Below are positions 18,549 to 26,727 of a stretch of DNA of 64,000 nucleotides, in pieces (positions within the stretch are counted from its first letter, which is position 1; each line of letters begins with the position of its first letter). The notes below the pieces were generated by a model that saw only the letters and a list, made by a program, of their open reading frames with translations, was not told the origin of the DNA and searched no databases. Location of the stretch: the NCBI GenBank assembly GCA_024711295.1, contig JANJTB010000004.1, positions 48,489-112,488 of the forward strand. Reading direction: 5' to 3'. This DNA is from a bacterium. Lineage in GTDB: Bacteria > Bacteroidota > Ignavibacteria > Kapaibacteriales > UBA2268. Made by a program: the position numbers and the translations under genes.

Positions 18549-19985
18549 CTATAAATTTTTTAAAGTGCTTTTTAGTTTTTCGTAAAAATCTTTTATAGTG
18601 TTACCTTCCTTAGCAACGGGCTCATTTTTTGTAGAATCCTGGTTATCCTTTATTACATCTCCGTATGGAGGAACTTTATTGATAATTGGCCCGCTTTTAG
18701 TATTAGGTTTTCTTTCGTAATCCTCATCGTTACCGAAAGTTGGTCTTTCTTTTGGAGGAGCTTCTACTGTATTTGCAACGTTAACTGTTGGTGTTTGATA
18801 TTTTAAAGTCTCAAAAGCCCATCTGGCAAGACCAGCTGCAGTAGAATATTCAGGTCTTTCGGTTTCAGGTGTTAAGCCACCGCTGGTTAATCCTGTAGGA
18901 ATACCTATCCTTACAGGAAGTTGCAAGACATCAGCAGCTACGTTTTCTATTCCATGAAGCAAAGTGGTACCACCAGTTATTACTACTCCGGCTCCAAGTT
19001 TATCCTTGAAATTCGATACTTCGAGCTCCCTGTTAATTATTTCAAATATCTCACGTATTCTTGGCTCTAAAATTTCACTTACCTGTGACTTCAATACCTC
19101 ATTATGCTTTCTGCCGTATGCAGCCGGAATCATAACTACTTCATCATGCTCTATTAATTCTGGGTATGCAAGGCCATGTTCTCTTTTTATCTTTTCAGCA
19201 TTGCTTAATGTTATTTGCAATACACTAGATAAATCTGAAGTTATCTGATAACCTGCTATTCCAAAAATTGAGATATGTCTGATAATATTATTGGCTATTA
19301 CAATTACTTCTGTTGTGCCACCACCTATATCAACAACTGCTACACCTACTTCTTCTTCATCTTTGGTAAGTAAGGCTTTTGCGTTAGCCATTGGAGACAA
19401 AAACACATCTTTGACTTCGTAACCGGCTCTTTGAACACAATCATGAATCCTATTGAGATAGTTTTTAGAACATGTTATCAGGTGTACATCTGCCTCAAAT
19501 CTTAGTCCACACATTCCAATAGGATCAACAATTCCCTTATCCCCATCTAATATGAACTCCTGTGGTATGGCATGAAGTATATGCAATTCATTCGATAAAT
19601 TAATTTTGCGGGATTCGTCAATTAATCTCTTAACATCATCCTGAGTTACATAATCTGTAATAGATATTATGCCTTTGCTGGTGGTTGATTCTATATGGTC
19701 GCCAGAAATACTTATATATACATCTTTGATATTAATACCCGACTGTTGCGAAGCCTGTCTTATAGCGTTCTCAATTGCATGCGAAGCTTTCTCGGGCTTT
19801 ACTACAATACCTCTGCTAACACCTTCACTATCGGTAATACCAACACCAAGAATTTTCAAATTTTCACTGTTATCGTCTTTAGCAGCTACCAGAGCACAAA
19901 TTTTGGTTGTCCCAATGTCCAAACCAACAACCACATTTCGTTGGTTCGAATCATTTTGAGAAGCCATATTACTTATTTGTGTCAT
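18549..19985 (-). CDS. ftsA: Cell division protein FtsA
   Basis: FtsA is the actin-like membrane anchor of the Z ring. The 478 residues show the phosphate-1 loop GLDIGTTKICALV near residue 22, the phosphate-2 loop VAVVDIGGGTTEV near 215 and the adenosine-binding VVITGGTTLLHG near 345. The SHS2 1C subdomain lies in between. After the fold a charged, Pro/Lys-rich linker of about 80 residues leads to a terminal amphipathic helix, FYEKLKSTLKNL, the expected membrane-targeting sequence. A second ATG at 19967 (MASQND) is possible; 19985 has a weak AAGG upstream. It follows ftsQ by 36 bp and precedes ftsZ by 34 bp, forming one division operon. Confidence 0.95.
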   Translation of the reverse strand: MTQISNMASQNDSNQRNVVVGLDIGTTKICALVAAKDDNSENLKILGVGITDSEGVSRGIVVKPEKASHAIENAIRQASQQSGINIKDVYISISGDHIESTTSKGIISITDYVTQDDVKRLIDESRKINLSNELHILHAIPQEFILDGDKGIVDPIGMCGLRFEADVHLITCSKNYLNRIHDCVQRAGYEVKDVFLSPMANAKALLTKDEEEVGVAVVDIGGGTTEVIVIANNIIRHISIFGIAGYQITSDLSSVLQITLSNAEKIKREHGLAYPELIEHDEVVMIPAAYGRKHNEVLKSQVSEILEPRIREIFEIINRELEVSNFKDKLGAGVVITGGTTLLHGIENVAADVLQLPVRIGIPTGLTSGGLTPETERPEYSTAAGLARWAFETLKYQTPTVNVANTVEAPPKERPTFGNDEDYERKPNTKSGPIINKVPPYGDVIKDNQDSTKNEPVAKEGNTIKDFYEKLKSTLKNL

Positions 19986-20021
19986 ATATCTATACCTTAA
20001 TTAAAATTTAAATTTCTTTTA

Positions 20022-20798
20022 TTATGCTGCCTTGCCAATAACGAGGCGTTTTTCCCATCGTAAGTCCAGGTAATCAATTTTGATTTTTTCATTAGCACAT
20101 AGCGATGATGACAAAAATGTAAAATACTTTGCAAGCTGTTCATTAATTCCTGCAATATCATCAACTACAAGCTTATAACCAAAGTCAGAACTGATGATTT
20201 CGTAGGTATTACTTCCTCTGCCGGGCATAATTTCAGATATAATTTCCAAATATTCATTAGCATTGTTTTTTATTGAGTTTAATAAATTCGCTGTTCTAAC
20301 CAAATAAATACTTTCCGGTACACCTCTGATTACTGGTAAATCATGGTACTCATCAGTTAATTTGTATGTGAAAAGTGAGCCTGTCTCATCGCAATAACTA
20401 ATATTACCAAAATTATCTATATGGATAGCCAATGGAACTCTTTCGGTCAAAAATACCTGAAACTCACCATTAAATAGTGAGCTGAATCTTACATCTCTTA
20501 CTTTATCATTAGCCTTAACCAGCTTAGTCAAAGTTGTATAATCAACATTCATAACTTTTCGTTTCAATACAGAGTCTTTAATCAAAGAAATAATTTCGTA
20601 CTTAGAGCACATCTCATTGCCATAAATTGCTATTCTTTTGATTTTTCTGTTCGACATCCATTCATCTGATAAAACAGCTATTCCACTAAAAAATAAAATC
20701 ATTAGGAACAAAACTAAAATAAGTCTTGGCCTTTTGGATTTTACCTGTTCAGTGTATTGAGAGGTAACTTCGTTATTTTCGCTATCGTTCATTGACAT
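20022..20798 (-). CDS. ftsQ: Cell division protein FtsQ/DivIB
   Basis: FtsQ is the single-pass protein that links early and late divisome parts. A charged cytoplasmic tail (residues 1-23) precedes one membrane helix, RLILVLFLMILFFSGIAVL. A POTRA domain begins at KIKRIAIYGN, followed by the beta domain with the VFLTERVPLAI strand and a C-terminal conserved patch. The longest frame starts at 20831, but a TATATTTG -7-like element covers 20827-20820, so the ATG at 20798 (or 20792) is preferred, giving 258 residues. It heads ftsQ-ftsA-ftsZ. The mur genes that normally precede it are not in the window. Confidence 0.85.
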   Translation of the reverse strand: MSMNDSENNEVTSQYTEQVKSKRPRLILVLFLMILFFSGIAVLSDEWMSNRKIKRIAIYGNEMCSKYEIISLIKDSVLKRKVMNVDYTTLTKLVKANDKVRDVRFSSLFNGEFQVFLTERVPLAIHIDNFGNISYCDETGSLFTYKLTDEYHDLPVIRGVPESIYLVRTANLLNSIKNNANEYLEIISEIMPGRGSNTYEIISSDFGYKLVVDDIAGINEQLAKYFTFLSSSLCANEKIKIDYLDLRWEKRLVIGKAA

Positions 20799-20819
20799 AC
20801 CAGAAAAATAACTAAAACC

Positions 20820-20827
20820 CAAATATA
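20820..20827 (-). promoter_or_regulatory. Candidate -7 element for the ftsQAZ operon
   Basis: TATATTTG on the minus strand matches the Bacteroidota -7 consensus TAnnTTTG. It would put transcription start near 20813, about 15-20 nt before the preferred ftsQ start. No clear TTTG at -33 was found. Confidence 0.4.
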
Positions 20828-21127
20828 ACAACTGTTTTTACATACGAAATATCGCAGTAATCAGCTAATATCAAAAATACTTATAAATAATTTAATTACT
20901 TTGTTTTTGAGGAGTTTAAATCGGAATGATTTTTCCCCAACTTATGCTGCAAAATTACATCTTTTAAAAAAGCAAAGATATTATCAATTTATGAATTTAG
21001 CAAATTATATTTACATATTTTTACTTTTTTTTGATTTTTTTTCAAAAAAAAACATTAGCCCAAAATATATTTCTTTCTTAATTAGTTCGTCAAACTTGAA
21101 AAAATTAATAATACTTAGAAAAAAAAT

Positions 21128-21544
21128 ATGAATGTTGAACTAAAATTAAAGTCAAATAATACAATTTTAGCCGCAGATGAGCAGGGTATAATAACAATTT
21201 TGGATGCAATGCCTGATCATGGAGGCGAAGGAAATGGCTCTTCTCCCATGACAATTATGCTCGAAGCAATGGCTTCATGCTCATTTCTTGATGTTTTGGC
21301 AATACTTCGGAAAAAGAGAAAGCAGATTAAATCAATGCGAATTAACGTTTCAGGAATTAGATCTGATGATCATCCAAAAGTATTTACTGATGTTAAATTA
21401 CACTATATTTTAGAAAGCCCGGATGCGAGTATTGCAGATTTAGAAAGAGCGATTGAATTGTCACAGACTAAATACTGCGGGGCCTCAGCAATGTTTCAGC
21501 GTTCAGGTTGTAATGTAACATGGGATAGCGAAATAATATCTTGA
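21128..21544 (+). CDS. OsmC/Ohr-family protein
   Basis: A 138-residue OsmC-like protein. The two redox cysteines of the family are present, in MASCSFLDV near residue 51 and KYCGASAM near residue 117. OsmC proteins reduce organic hydroperoxides with a Cys pair; the short form seen here resembles the YhfA-type branch, whose substrate is not established. The ATG at 21128 is preceded by an A-rich stretch without Shine-Dalgarno. It is followed after 28 bp by the OmpA-like gene and is probably the first gene of a three-gene run with that gene and the cation transporter. The preceding 296 bp hold no convincing gene. Confidence 0.85.
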   Translation: MNVELKLKSNNTILAADEQGIITILDAMPDHGGEGNGSSPMTIMLEAMASCSFLDVLAILRKKRKQIKSMRINVSGIRSDDHPKVFTDVKLHYILESPDASIADLERAIELSQTKYCGASAMFQRSGCNVTWDSEIIS

Positions 21545-21572
21545 TTTTTTTTAAACCAATTTTGATAAGGTT

Positions 21573-22370
21573 ATGAAGTCTTATATTTCACATTTTATTT
21601 TTGGCATTTTATTTTTAATTCTACTTACTGATTTTTCTTATGCAGGAGTAGTTGTATTAGTAAAAGGTAATCTAAACGAACTTTCAGGTAATAAACCTAT
21701 TGGTTCGAAGATTCGATTTATTGATTCAGACAATAAAGAGAGTATGGTTAACTCAAATTCCCTTGAAGGGGAGTACCAATCTGTTTTACAATCCGGAAAA
21801 ACTTATCGGGTGGTTGTAGATGGTTGGATAGTTGACGAAGAAAACAGAGTGTTGAATATTCCAGAGTACGACCAATATGCTGAGTTGGTTTATAATTTTA
21901 AGCTTAAGAAAATTGAAGCCGGCTTAAAACTTTATTCAAATTCTTTTTTTGAAAAAAACTCTGCAGAACTCAGTGATAAATCATCAGTGGCATTGGATTT
22001 AGTTTCTGATATGATAAGGTCTCAGAAAGGGATTGTTTTTGAATTTATTATCAGTTCTGAGGATTCATATTTTAAATCTACCAAAAAAACAGAAACCAAC
22101 AAAGACTCGAAAGGTAAAAATAAATCCAGAAAAGTAACTGTTACTACAGAAGAGCAACTTCTGAATTTGCTGGAAAAAAGAAAAGAAGTTATTTTGGAAA
22201 AACTCAAAGAAAGAAATATCAGCTCTAAAAGTGTAAACTTCAAATTGGATTTAATTGTCAAAAAGCCACTTCCAAATGTAAAAGTAAAAGCTAAAGGCAA
22301 ATTGGCAAAACTTGATGACCTGTTTACGAACAATTTAGTTATCAAAATTGACAGGTTAATGAAATTTTGA
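21573..22370 (+). CDS. Secreted OmpA-like protein, divergent
   Basis: A 265-residue protein with a signal peptide ending FSYAG. Residues 25-115 look like a small beta-sandwich of the carboxypeptidase-regulatory kind (NKPIGSKIRF ... KTYRVVVDGW). Residues about 118-265 resemble a divergent OmpA C-terminal domain: LYSNSFFEKNSAELS followed by LDLVSDMIRSQ and later LLEKRKEVILEKLKERNI. The OmpA peptidoglycan-binding residues (the TDxxG..xxN..LS..RA core) are poorly conserved and interrupted by a Lys/Ser/Thr-rich insert near residue 170. It is predicted to be periplasmic, with peptidoglycan binding uncertain. Its TGA overlaps the TTG start of the next gene (TTGA). Confidence 0.6.
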   Translation: MKSYISHFIFGILFLILLTDFSYAGVVVLVKGNLNELSGNKPIGSKIRFIDSDNKESMVNSNSLEGEYQSVLQSGKTYRVVVDGWIVDEENRVLNIPEYDQYAELVYNFKLKKIEAGLKLYSNSFFEKNSAELSDKSSVALDLVSDMIRSQKGIVFEFIISSEDSYFKSTKKTETNKDSKGKNKSRKVTVTTEEQLLNLLEKRKEVILEKLKERNISSKSVNFKLDLIVKKPLPNVKVKAKGKLAKLDDLFTNNLVIKIDRLMKF

Positions 22371-23263
22371 CCTTCGATTCAAAAAAATTACCATTTATTG
22401 TGATTTGGGTATCAATCATACTCAATGTTGTATTGTTTATTATAAAATACATCGCCGGATCACAGACCGACTCATTAGCAATGATTGCAGATGCATGGCA
22501 TTCTTTATCTGATTCTGTAACTTCTGTTGTGGTACTTTTTGGTTATTGGTATGCTAACAAACCTGCAGATTATGAGCATCCGTTCGGTCATGGCCGGGCT
22601 GAGCCTGTAGTAGCGATAATAGTTGCAACTTTGCTTTCTGTTGTAGGATTAGGGTTTATTTTTGATGCCTATGAGCGTCTCAATTCAGGCACAACAGTAG
22701 TATATTCAACAGCTTCTATAATACTGTTTTCAATTACAATTCTGATCAAAGAAGCTATGGCACTCAGCTCGATATATGTTGGTAAAAAAATAAATTCCGA
22801 ATCATTGGTTGCAGATGGCTGGCATCATCGTAGTGATGCAATTTCAACTGTTGTTGTGGTTTTGGGTGCTGTGTTCGGGAGTGGTTTGTGGTGGATTGAC
22901 AGCGTATTGACATTTTTGATATCTTTAATATTGTTTTGGATATCTTACAAAATCATCAAAACCTCTGCTAACACTTTACTTGGAGAAAATCCTAATTTGG
23001 CATTTAAAAATAAAATAGTTAAAATTGCAAAAGATGTTAATCCTGCGATTACAAGTGTTCACCATTTTAGATTGCATAATTATGGAGAGCATAAGGAACT
23101 AAATATTGATATTAGATTACCATCAGAAATGACTGTTTTAGATGCTCATGTTATTGCTACAGCTGTAGAAAAATCAATTTATTATCAATTGAAAATTAAA
23201 ACCACGGTTCATGTCGAACCCGGTATAAATTCACTTTATCTAAAAAGTTCAAATTATTTCTAA
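22367..23263 (+). CDS. Cation diffusion facilitator family metal transporter
   Basis: A 298-residue CDF exporter for divalent cations such as zinc or iron. Six membrane helices precede a cytoplasmic ferredoxin-like domain. The metal site is visible as HSLSD in helix II (IADAWHSLSDS) and HHRSD in helix V (VADGWHHRSDA), with HPFGHGRAEP in the loop between helices II and III. An Asp/Asp/His/Asp-like arrangement suggests zinc but does not prove it. The start is TTG at 22367, overlapping the upstream stop by 4 bp, so translation is coupled to the OmpA-like gene. The length and order of helices are normal. Confidence 0.9.
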   Translation: MTFDSKKLPFIVIWVSIILNVVLFIIKYIAGSQTDSLAMIADAWHSLSDSVTSVVVLFGYWYANKPADYEHPFGHGRAEPVVAIIVATLLSVVGLGFIFDAYERLNSGTTVVYSTASIILFSITILIKEAMALSSIYVGKKINSESLVADGWHHRSDAISTVVVVLGAVFGSGLWWIDSVLTFLISLILFWISYKIIKTSANTLLGENPNLAFKNKIVKIAKDVNPAITSVHHFRLHNYGEHKELNIDIRLPSEMTVLDAHVIATAVEKSIYYQLKIKTTVHVEPGINSLYLKSSNYF

Positions 23264-23304
23264 TATTGTTAATTATTCAAAATCATTATTTCATATAAAA
23301 TTCT

Positions 23305-23312
23305 TATATTTG
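23305..23312 (+). promoter_or_regulatory. Candidate -7 element for nuoD-A-B
   Basis: TATATTTG matches TAnnTTTG and lies 63 bp before nuoD in the only gap between the cation transporter and nuoD. A GGAG at 23362-23365 is placed as ribosome binding site for the ATG at 23375. No -33 TTTG at ideal spacing was seen. Confidence 0.4.
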
Positions 23313-23374
23313 ATATTTCGTAATTGCAAATTTGAGAAAATTATTATAAAACTCTGATTTTCGGAGAAAAATAG

Positions 23375-24649
23375 ATGAATTTAAGAACAAAAGAAGCTGT
23401 TGAGCGGTTGAATCAAATCAGGCAAGAAAAAATATATCACGAGCTGATGAATGGTGAAACCTCAATTAAATTCGAAGATGCTTTAGAAAATGATATGATA
23501 CTAAACATGGGTCCTCAACATCCGGCAACCCATGGTGTTCTTCGTGTATTACTCAGACTTGATGGAGAAACTATTTTAAAGTGTGTTCCTGAGTTGGGAT
23601 ATTTACACAGGGGATACGAAAAACTTGCTGAAAATGTAACATATCATGAATTTATTCCCCATACTGACCGTTTAGATTACCTTTCTCCAATGTCCAACAA
23701 CGTTGCTATTGCAATGGCTATTGAAAATTCTTTAGGTATAGATATTCCTGATAGAGCTAAATGGATAAGAGTGCTGGTTTCTGAAATGGCAAGGGTATCT
23801 TCGCATTTGATGGCTATGGGTGCTACTTGTATGGATGTTGGCGCACTTACGGTTTTGTTGTGGACATTCGTTGAAAGAGAGAAATTATACGATATATTTG
23901 AATTAATATGTGGTGCAAGATTTACAACAAGTTATACTCGTATCGGTGGTGTTGCTAACGATATTGATGACCGCACTTTACAAAAAATTAGAGATTGGGC
24001 TGCACAGTTCCCTTCTCAATTAGACAAAACAGAAAGATTAGTCCATCGTAATAAAATATTTGTAAACAGAGTCGCCGGCATTGGAGTGATTTCGAAAGAG
24101 AAAGCGCTTCAGCTTGGCCTTACCGGACCTACTCTAAGGGGATCTGGTGTTGCAAGAGATCTCAGAAGAGATATGCCATACTTGGTTTACGACAAACTTG
24201 ATTTTGATGTAATTACTTACACCGAAGGTGATTGCTGGGCAAGATATATGGTTAGAGTTCAGGAAATGAAAGAAAGTATCAAGATTATCAATCAGGTGCT
24301 CGATCAATTACCTAAAGGACCAATAATTGCAAATGAACCAAAGAAAGTTCTTCCGCGTAAAGCTGAGGTTTATACAAAAATGGAGGAACTGATTCACGAC
24401 TTTATGTTGATTAATTTTGGAGCATCACCCGAACCAGGTGAGACATATACTGCAATTGAATCACCTAAAGGTGAGCTTGGATTCTTTATTGTTTCTGACG
24501 GCACAGGACATCCATGGAAATTAAAGATTAAAAGCCCATCAGCATCAAATCTTCAGGCTTTGCCACATTTTGTAGAGGGTTCGATGCTCTCTGATGTTGT
24601 GGCTTGTATTGGCTCAATTGATCCTGTAATGGGTGAAGCTGACAAATAA
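23375..24649 (+). CDS. nuoD: NADH-quinone oxidoreductase subunit D (49 kDa)
   Basis: NuoD is the 49-kDa subunit of complex I that lines the quinone site at the junction of the peripheral and membrane arms. The 424 residues include MGPQHPATHGVLRV near residue 44, LGYLHRGYEKLAEN near 77, DRLDYLSPM near 101 and GELGFFIVSDGTGHPWKLKIK near 372, all conserved in the family. It is not fused to nuoC: the 40 residues before the conserved start are too short for that. Operon order is nuoD, then nuoA 38 bp later, then nuoB, which departs from the usual A-B-C-D. The remaining subunits are outside the window. Confidence 0.96.
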   Translation: MNLRTKEAVERLNQIRQEKIYHELMNGETSIKFEDALENDMILNMGPQHPATHGVLRVLLRLDGETILKCVPELGYLHRGYEKLAENVTYHEFIPHTDRLDYLSPMSNNVAIAMAIENSLGIDIPDRAKWIRVLVSEMARVSSHLMAMGATCMDVGALTVLLWTFVEREKLYDIFELICGARFTTSYTRIGGVANDIDDRTLQKIRDWAAQFPSQLDKTERLVHRNKIFVNRVAGIGVISKEKALQLGLTGPTLRGSGVARDLRRDMPYLVYDKLDFDVITYTEGDCWARYMVRVQEMKESIKIINQVLDQLPKGPIIANEPKKVLPRKAEVYTKMEELIHDFMLINFGASPEPGETYTAIESPKGELGFFIVSDGTGHPWKLKIKSPSASNLQALPHFVEGSMLSDVVACIGSIDPVMGEADK

Positions 24650-24687
24650 ATTTATATTTGGAAAAATATTTTTAGTGAGATAGAGAA

Positions 24688-25044
24688 ATGATTGAAACCT
24701 ATGTTCCTTTAATAGTAATGCTTGTTGTAGGCTTTGGAGTCGGCTTCTTGTTTATGTTGCTATCAGAGTGGTTGGGTGCAAGAAGGACTACTGACGGCAA
24801 ACAAACTACATACGAAAGTGGCATGATACCGCGTGGTACTGCCAGAGACCGATTTTCGATCAAGTTTTACATGGTAGCAATGAGTTTTATAGTATTTGAT
24901 ATAGAAGTTGTGTTTATGTATCCATGGGCAGTCCAGCTGGGTACTTTAGGAATGACTGCTTTTTGGACGATGTTTGTGTTTGTGTTAATACTATTTGTAG
25001 GCTATTTCTATGAATATAAAAAGGGAGGATTCGAATGGGATTAG
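24688..25044 (+). CDS. nuoA: NADH-quinone oxidoreductase subunit A
   Basis: NuoA (NdhC/ND3) is a small membrane subunit of complex I next to the quinone channel. The 118 residues have three membrane helices, the conserved [12 protein letters not shown] loop and the [12 protein letters not shown] motif of the second helix. The usual Cys in the loop (YECG) is replaced by Ser here (YESG), a variation known from other bacteria. Its last 10 bases overlap the start of nuoB, so the two are coupled. The preceding GTGAGATAGAGAA is a weak ribosome binding site. Confidence 0.94.
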   Translation: MIETYVPLIVMLVVGFGVGFLFMLLSEWLGARRTTDGKQTTYESGMIPRGTARDRFSIKFYMVAMSFIVFDIEVVFMYPWAVQLGTLGMTAFWTMFVFVLILFVGYFYEYKKGGFEWD

Positions 25045-25613
25045 AAAATACATTAAATAAAGAGGGATTCATTACTACTACTTTCGAAGCACTTGCTAAA
25101 TGGGCTCAAGCGAATTCTGCATGGCCCATGCCATTGGGAATTTCTTGCTGTGGTATCGAAATGATGGCTTTTGCATCATCAAGATTCGATGTAGCAAGGT
25201 TTGGTTCCGAGGTATTTAGAATGACCCCCAGACAAAGTGATATTTTGCTTGTAGCGGGAACAGTGACCTTCAAAATGGCTCATGTTGTAAGAAAAATTTA
25301 TGACCAGATGCCTGATCCCAAATGGGTAATTTCTATGGGTGTTTGTGCATCTACCGGAGGCATGTTCAGAAGCTATTCTGTTGTTCAGGGTATTGACCAG
25401 TTCTTACCGGTTGATGCTTACATTTCAGGATGTCCACCCAGGCCGGAAGCAGTTATTCAGGCATTGATGTCAATTCAGGAAAAAATCAAAAAAGACCATA
25501 AACCTGACTTAATTAATTTTGGCAAAGATGTATCAAAGACTCCTACTCAGCATAAGTATGATGGTTCATTATTCTTTGACCCTCTTAAGAAAAAAGCAAT
25601 ACTTAACAAATAA
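25035..25613 (+). CDS. nuoB: NADH-quinone oxidoreductase subunit B (N2 cluster)
   Basis: NuoB (PSST) carries the terminal iron-sulfur cluster N2 that passes electrons to quinone. The four cluster ligands are visible: the adjacent pair in [10 protein letters not shown] near residue 39, one in MGVCASTGG near residue 102 and one in SGCPPRPEA near residue 134. The fold also shows [13 protein letters not shown]. At 192 residues it carries a slightly longer Lys-rich C-terminus (residues 155-192) than some relatives. It is the last gene of nuoD-A-B and is followed by a bidirectional hairpin. Confidence 0.96.
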   Translation: MGLENTLNKEGFITTTFEALAKWAQANSAWPMPLGISCCGIEMMAFASSRFDVARFGSEVFRMTPRQSDILLVAGTVTFKMAHVVRKIYDQMPDPKWVISMGVCASTGGMFRSYSVVQGIDQFLPVDAYISGCPPRPEAVIQALMSIQEKIKKDHKPDLINFGKDVSKTPTQHKYDGSLFFDPLKKKAILNK

Positions 25614-25618
25614 AATGA

Positions 25619-25646
25619 TTAAGGGGCTTATTGATAAGCCCCTTAA
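25619..25646. terminator. Bidirectional hairpin between nuoB and the isomerase gene
   Basis: Perfect 12-bp arms, 25619-25630 and 25635-25646, with core AAGGGGCTTA and a TTGA loop lie between two convergent coding ends (25613 and 25649). T-richness follows on both sides but no long T-run, so efficiency is uncertain. Confidence 0.8.
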
Positions 25647-25648
25647 AT

Positions 25649-26707
25649 TTAATCAGTTTTTACTTTGTTAAGTATTTCTTTTAGTTTGATTATCAGAGGT
25701 ATTTCCATTGGGTCCTGATTATTAAGTACAGCCAAATAATATGATGTCCAGTCACCTAAGTGAATCAAATCAAACATTCTTGTCAGAAAATGCTCACCTA
25801 TACCATAAAACTCATCTACTTGTAAGTCCATACCTTTGAATATTTCTTTTACAGCATCTAATCTCACCTTGACACGTGGATTGACTGATTTGTCCCTCAA
25901 CAGTATTATTCTGTATCTTTTTACCAAATCTTCAGGTATTACCCAACCACTAATTTCATTATGGTTCATTTCAGGTATAAAATTATTGAAGCATAGAGAC
26001 TTGGAATTTTCATTAAACTGACCTTTCCATCTTGTATTGACAGCGTCCAACATCCCGACAGAAGAATAAATGACAGGTATATATCCAAAAAGATTATTTG
26101 CTAATTTAAATGCAGGATTGGTAATTTCGTGTGCTGAATATCTCTCAGTCAATTTCTTTATTGTTGTAGTTAACTCGTTTATAGATAATCTGATCTGAGA
26201 ATTAAAATTATCTCCCAAAATCTCATTATTTACAACCAGATAAAGAAGAGCAAAAAATGAGTATGCTAATGCTGCTCTTGGCTGGAATCCTGATGGTAAT
26301 TTAAGATAAGGAAATCCCTTTTCATTACATATTTTTTCAAGCTTGCCACCAGATGTAATAGCAAATAAATTGTTAGTTTTTTTCTGAGCTTTTTCGAATG
26401 CAAAAAGAGTTTCCTCTGTGTTACCAGAATACGAACTTGCTACAACTAAAGTCTTAGAATTGATATATTCAGGCAGGTCGTAATTTCGATTAACAGTAAT
26501 TCTTGTGGAATCATTTGTCAACTGGTGAACTATACTTTTTAGCAAATCACCTCCAATAGCAGAGCCACCCATCCCTAAAATGACTATCTCATTTGGTACA
26601 CTATCAAAATCAAGTTCTTTAATACTTTGACCTAACTCACAAGCATGCTCAATTTGAAATTGAAAATTAAGCAGGAGTGAATTCATTGAGTCTAAATCAT
26701 ATTTCAT
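25649..26707 (-). CDS. Bifunctional phosphoglucose/phosphomannose isomerase
   Basis: A 352-residue SIS-domain isomerase. Markers are VILGMGGSAIGGDLL near residue 42, SSYSGNTEETL near residue 91, TSGGKLEKIC near 117, LPSGFQPRAAL near 135 and a C-terminal conserved NNFIPEMNHNEI with GDWTSYYLA. These identify the bifunctional PGI/PMI family that interconverts fructose-6-phosphate with glucose-6-phosphate and mannose-6-phosphate, not classical Pgi. It is cytoplasmic. It lies 20 bp downstream of manC and is the last gene of lon-manC-isomerase, so the pair can supply GDP-mannose precursors from fructose-6-phosphate (a phosphomannomutase would have to come from elsewhere). Confidence 0.92.
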   Translation of the reverse strand: MKYDLDSMNSLLLNFQFQIEHACELGQSIKELDFDSVPNEIVILGMGGSAIGGDLLKSIVHQLTNDSTRITVNRNYDLPEYINSKTLVVASSYSGNTEETLFAFEKAQKKTNNLFAITSGGKLEKICNEKGFPYLKLPSGFQPRAALAYSFFALLYLVVNNEILGDNFNSQIRLSINELTTTIKKLTERYSAHEITNPAFKLANNLFGYIPVIYSSVGMLDAVNTRWKGQFNENSKSLCFNNFIPEMNHNEISGWVIPEDLVKRYRIILLRDKSVNPRVKVRLDAVKEIFKGMDLQVDEFYGIGEHFLTRMFDLIHLGDWTSYYLAVLNNQDPMEIPLIIKLKEILNKVKTD

Positions 26708-26727
26708 AGTTTATAATGTTAAAAATT

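Noticed and set aside
20901..21131. 76-codon plus-strand frame before the OsmC gene, overlapping its start by 4 bp
   Set aside because: Composition is extreme (Phe, Lys, Ile, Ser, Asn runs from A/T tracts) with no recognisable pattern; it looks like chance in AT-rich DNA.
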